DNA of 64,000 nt from Alphaproteobacteria bacterium (GTDB lineage Bacteria > Pseudomonadota > Alphaproteobacteria > UBA8366 > GCA-2717185): positions 434,001 to 498,000 of the forward strand of contig WLWY01000005.1 in the NCBI GenBank assembly GCA_012103325.1, in the 5' to 3' direction. The notes under the pieces are model-generated. The model had not been told where the DNA came from and searched no databases. It saw only the letters and a program-made list of their open reading frames with translations. Position 1 is the first letter of the stretch, and every line of letters starts with the position of its first letter. The translations under genes and the position numbers were made by a program. Positions 61,344-64,000 of the stretch are shown in pieces.

Positions 61344-63403
61344 CGCGTTTCGGCGATGAGGTTTCCGAACCGGTCGCAGGTAACGTGCTGATCCGGATGG
61401 ATCAGGGCAGTCGAGTCGAGTTGCACGACAAGCGCAGGACCCGGAAAAGATATTCCGGCGGAGAGCTTGTCGCGGTCGTAGACCGGCACAGATTGCGTGC
61501 CACCTTCGAAATGAATCGTCTGTTGATCGACGCGCGCCTCTTCGAGCGTCCCGCCGCTTGGACGTTCCGTCAGACGCGGTTGCGGCAGGCTGCCTTCCGC
61601 CGTCACATGGAGGGTGACGATTTCCACCGGCGTATCGCGCTGGGCGAAGGTGTATAGCTGCTCGTGCAGCGCGTGGAACGCATCCAGTGTCTTATCCGTC
61701 GTTTCCGGCGTGACGGCATTACCGGCCCAGGGCACGTTGAGTTCGAAGCCTTGATGGCGGTATCGCAAACTAACATGCCGTGTCAGCGTTCGGGCGGCAT
61801 TCGGCACGCGCTCGCGCTCGAACCATTGCGTTGCCTCGGCTTCGAGTTCGTCGAAGGTCGTGGCCATCCGGGCGTGGTCATACTCTGGCGGCACTTCCAG
61901 ACAGGTGCGCGCATAGTCGGCGCGGAACTGTGAGACAAGCAGCCCCATCGCCGAAAGCACGCCCGGATGCGGCGGAATGATGACGGTTCGCGCGCCGAGT
62001 AATCGCGCCAGCGATCCGCCATGCAACGGTCCCGCGCCGCCGAAGGCGATCAGCGCGAAATCCCGGGGATCGTGACCTCGCTCGACGGAGATGACTCGGA
62101 TCGCGCCGACCATGTCGTTATCGCTGATCGATAGAATGCCGCGCGCCGCTTCCTCGACACCGAGACCCAAGGGCTGCGCGACTTGCCGCTCGACCGCCGC
62201 ACGGGCCGCCTCGACGTCGAGCTGCATCGTGCCGCCAAGCAGATAGGATGGCAGGTGGCCGAGAACGAGGTGCGCGTCGGTTACCGTCGGCTCTTCGCCG
62301 CCGTTGCCATAGCAGGCGGGACCCGGGTTTGCCCCCGCGCTGGCCGGACCGACCGTTAGGGCGCCAGTGTCGGAAACGCGGGCAATCGACCCGCCGCCGG
62401 TTCCAACTGTGTTGATATCCAGCATCGGGAAAGACAGCGGCCATTCGCCGATGCGGCCGTTATTGGTGAGATCGTAGTTGCCGTCCTTGATGAGGCAAAT
62501 ATCCGCTGAAGTGCCGCCGATATCGATCCCGATAACGTCCTTGAACCCCGCCGCTTCACCGATAAACCGTGCGCCGACCACACCTGCTGCCGGGCCGGAC
62601 AATGCGGTATGCGCAGGGACCCGCTCCACTTCGCCTGCGCCGACGACGCCGCCGTTCGATTTCATGATCAGCAGCGGTGCCACCGCGTCGGCCTCGGCAA
62701 GACGTTCCGCGAGCTGCGCGACATATCGGGAAACCGCCGGCATCACATAGACGTTGAGGACCGTTGCGATGCTGCGTTCGTACTCGCGGAAGACCCGTAG
62801 AACGTCGGATGACAGGGAGAGCAGGGCATCGGGGTGCTCTTCCCGTACCAATTCGCCGGCGCGCAGCTCGTGCTTGGGGTCGACAAAGCTGTTCAGGAAG
62901 CAAACCGCGATTGCATTCACACCGCGGTCCCGCAAGGTTCGAGCGGCGTCGCGGACGGCGTCCTCGTTCAGTTCGGTCAGCACGCCGCCCTGCGCGTCGA
63001 GCCGTTCCGGAATTTCCAGAATCCGTTCCGGCGGCACCGGCCGCGTCGGCTTGATCCAGGCGAACAGGTTGACGCGCCGGGGAATGTCCTGGCGGCCGAT
63101 TTCGAGCACATGCTTGAAGCCGGCGGTCGTCAGCAGGCCGACCTTGTCTCCCTTGCCTTCGAGGATGAGATTGGTTGCGACGGTTGTGCCATGGAAGACC
63201 TGCGACAGGTCGCTCGGCGAGAGGGAAGCCTGCTGCAGCGCCGCCTCGATACCGTTCATGAAGCCGCGCGACGGATCATCCGGCGTCGAAGGTGTCTTGG
63301 CCGTCCACATTTGGCCCCTGTCGCGGTCGAACAGCGTGACGTCGGTGAAGGTCCCGCCCGTGTCAACCGCGACCGCAAACCGCATGCCGGCGTTCTCGCT
63401 CAT
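61340..63403 (-). CDS. hyuA: Hydantoinase/oxoprolinase family protein, subunit A (second operon)
   Basis: This 687-residue HyuA-family ATPase has phosphate loop DTGGTFTD at 14-21 and second loop DIGGTSAD near residue 294. It differs widely from the HyuA at 364-2412 but shares the same landmarks (CYGNGGEEPTVTDAHLVLG; FALIAFGGAGPLHG). The start overlaps the stop of the B-subunit gene by 4 bp, so here the gene order is B then A. The closest functional classes are N-methylhydantoinase and 5-oxoprolinase; the substrate is unknown. Confidence 0.92.
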   Translation of the reverse strand: MSENAGMRFAVAVDTGGTFTDVTLFDRDRGQMWTAKTPSTPDDPSRGFMNGIEAALQQASLSPSDLSQVFHGTTVATNLILEGKGDKVGLLTTAGFKHVLEIGRQDIPRRVNLFAWIKPTRPVPPERILEIPERLDAQGGVLTELNEDAVRDAARTLRDRGVNAIAVCFLNSFVDPKHELRAGELVREEHPDALLSLSSDVLRVFREYERSIATVLNVYVMPAVSRYVAQLAERLAEADAVAPLLIMKSNGGVVGAGEVERVPAHTALSGPAAGVVGARFIGEAAGFKDVIGIDIGGTSADICLIKDGNYDLTNNGRIGEWPLSFPMLDINTVGTGGGSIARVSDTGALTVGPASAGANPGPACYGNGGEEPTVTDAHLVLGHLPSYLLGGTMQLDVEAARAAVERQVAQPLGLGVEEAARGILSISDNDMVGAIRVISVERGHDPRDFALIAFGGAGPLHGGSLARLLGARTVIIPPHPGVLSAMGLLVSQFRADYARTCLEVPPEYDHARMATTFDELEAEATQWFERERVPNAARTLTRHVSLRYRHQGFELNVPWAGNAVTPETTDKTLDAFHALHEQLYTFAQRDTPVEIVTLHVTAEGSLPQPRLTERPSGGTLEEARVDQQTIHFEGGTQSVPVYDRDKLSAGISFPGPALVVQLDSTALIHPDQHVTCDRFGNLIAETR

Positions 63404-63999
63404 TCGAGCACATCCCGGTAGGTGCCACGATGGAACATACCGTCGACCGTGGGACGATCTTCGCGCCGGGCGATTGTCGCCGCGTCGTCGACCGTTTCGT
63501 CATCAGGCTTTAGCACGACACCATAATCCCGTTCAGCCGCGTCCCGGCTGACATAGCTGCCAAGCACATCCGACAAGACAAGAGCCGGATCCCGGTCGAA
63601 GGGGTGGCCCCACCCGCCGCCGCCGCCGGTTTCCAGGCGTAGAATGTCTCCGCGCACCAGAACGTTGCCATCGCTGAACGGTTCCAGCTCCCGTTCCTGT
63701 GGCGTGCCGGGGTTGACCACAGCGCGTCCCGATCCGCCGTTGCGGCCGCCATGCACGCCCCAGGCCGGTTTATCGACGCCGTCGATCCGGATCGAGAAGA
63801 TTGCCTTCTCGGCCAGCAACTCGATCTCGCGAACGACGCCGCAGCCGCCCCGCCACAGGCCGGGGCCGCCGGAGTCGCAATGAATGCCGTAGGCCCGGAT
63901 GCGCGCCGGATAGGAGAGCTCGACAAGTTCCGCTGGATAGTTTTCCTGGGCGACGTAGTAGACGGCATTGATGCCGTCGGCGTAAGGCCGCGCGCCATA
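63400..63999 (-). CDS. hyuB: Hydantoinase B/oxoprolinase family protein, C-terminal part (gene runs off the window)
   Basis: About 199 residues are visible. They begin at the right edge with YGARPYADGINAVYYVAQENYPAE and include the family core HCDSGGPGLWRGGCGVVREIE and the glycine-rich RLETGGGGGWGHPFDRDP. The reading frame enters from beyond 64000, so the start is not seen. It overlaps the HyuA gene by 4 bp and forms its B subunit. Confidence 0.9.
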   Translation of the reverse strand, partial: YGARPYADGINAVYYVAQENYPAELVELSYPARIRAYGIHCDSGGPGLWRGGCGVVREIELLAEKAIFSIRIDGVDKPAWGVHGGRNGGSGRAVVNPGTPQERELEPFSDGNVLVRGDILRLETGGGGGWGHPFDRDPALVLSDVLGSYVSRDAAERDYGVVLKPDDETVDDAATIARREDRPTVDGMFHRGTYRDVLE

Positions 64000-64000
64000 G

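Noticed and set aside
1..64000. CRISPR arrays, tRNA or rRNA genes, transposases, integrases
   Set aside because: Read for regular short repeats, CCA-ended cloverleaf-like segments and mobile-element proteins; none was found.

Overview
The window looks like 64 kb of chromosome from a GC-rich alphaproteobacterium, probably a free-living Rhodospirillales-type heterotroph. The evidence is indirect: gene families and operon habits (4-bp ATGA overlaps, GTG starts, AGGAGG ribosome sites), a methylsuccinyl-CoA dehydrogenase paired with an epimerase, a MaeB malic enzyme fused to a phosphotransacetylase-like domain, a TRAP permease, a lone Anbu proteasome-like peptidase and an FNR/FixK box. I found no rRNA, tRNA, CRISPR array, transposase or integrase.

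Layout. 1-295: end of a WD40-repeat gene. 364-5781: hydantoinase/oxoprolinase operon hyuA-hyuB1-hyuB2 with two tandem, closely similar B subunits. 5948-7409 (-): racemase-fold enzyme and alpha/beta hydrolase. 7549-12406 (+): DehI-like protein, TauD-type dioxygenase, SDR and an orphan molybdenum hydroxylase large subunit. 12387-12952 (-): parDE toxin-antitoxin pair. 13083-16130 (-): membrane protein, epoxide hydrolase, flavin monooxygenase. 16320-20499 (+): SDR, CCG/4Fe-4S protein, trypsin-like lipoprotein, SDR. 20514-21249: two small divergent genes sharing a perfect FNR-type box. 21262-25897 (-): aminotransferase, cupin, DUF2817 peptidase and gamma-glutamyltransferase, divergent from a ThDP enzyme and an MFS carrier (26064-28917). 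28928-31035 (-): epimerase and methylsuccinyl-CoA dehydrogenase. 31183-37724 (+): two related DHA2-type exporters flanking an LLM oxidoreductase, a hotdog protein and a carboxylesterase. 37751-39585 (-): aldo/keto reductase and methyltransferase. 39796-40509: a foreign-looking plsY cassette. 40969-43169: divergent MFS/AraC pair. 43194-43598: aldo/keto reductase remnant and an AT-rich patch. 43599-46133 (-): EthD protein, Anbu, damaged enolase-superfamily gene. 46255-49942 (+): CoA-transferase, LLM, enoyl-CoA hydratase, PAS-like protein. 50041-54838: lactonase, SDR, DUF35/thiolase pair, LLM. 54840-59082: TRAP DctQM and maeB. 59179-64000: LLM, CGNR regulator divergent from a glutathione transferase, and a second hyuA-hyuB operon leaving the window.

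Most of the region is catabolic accessory DNA: CoA-ester chemistry, flavin monooxygenases, esterases and lactonases, ring-opening amidohydrolases and carriers, in short operons that change strand often. Products would feed central C4/C5 metabolism, for which the window carries part of the ethylmalonyl-CoA pathway and malic enzyme. No complete pathway for a named substrate can be read.

The most unusual items are: (1) a cyanobacterial-type plsY with two exact HIP1 octamers, framed by 9-bp direct repeats; (2) an enolase-superfamily gene lacking about 38 residues that carry two of its three metal ligands; (3) an aldo/keto reductase tail stranded next to an AT-rich small membrane gene; (4) perfect palindromes in several regulatory gaps; (5) the tandem hyuB duplication.
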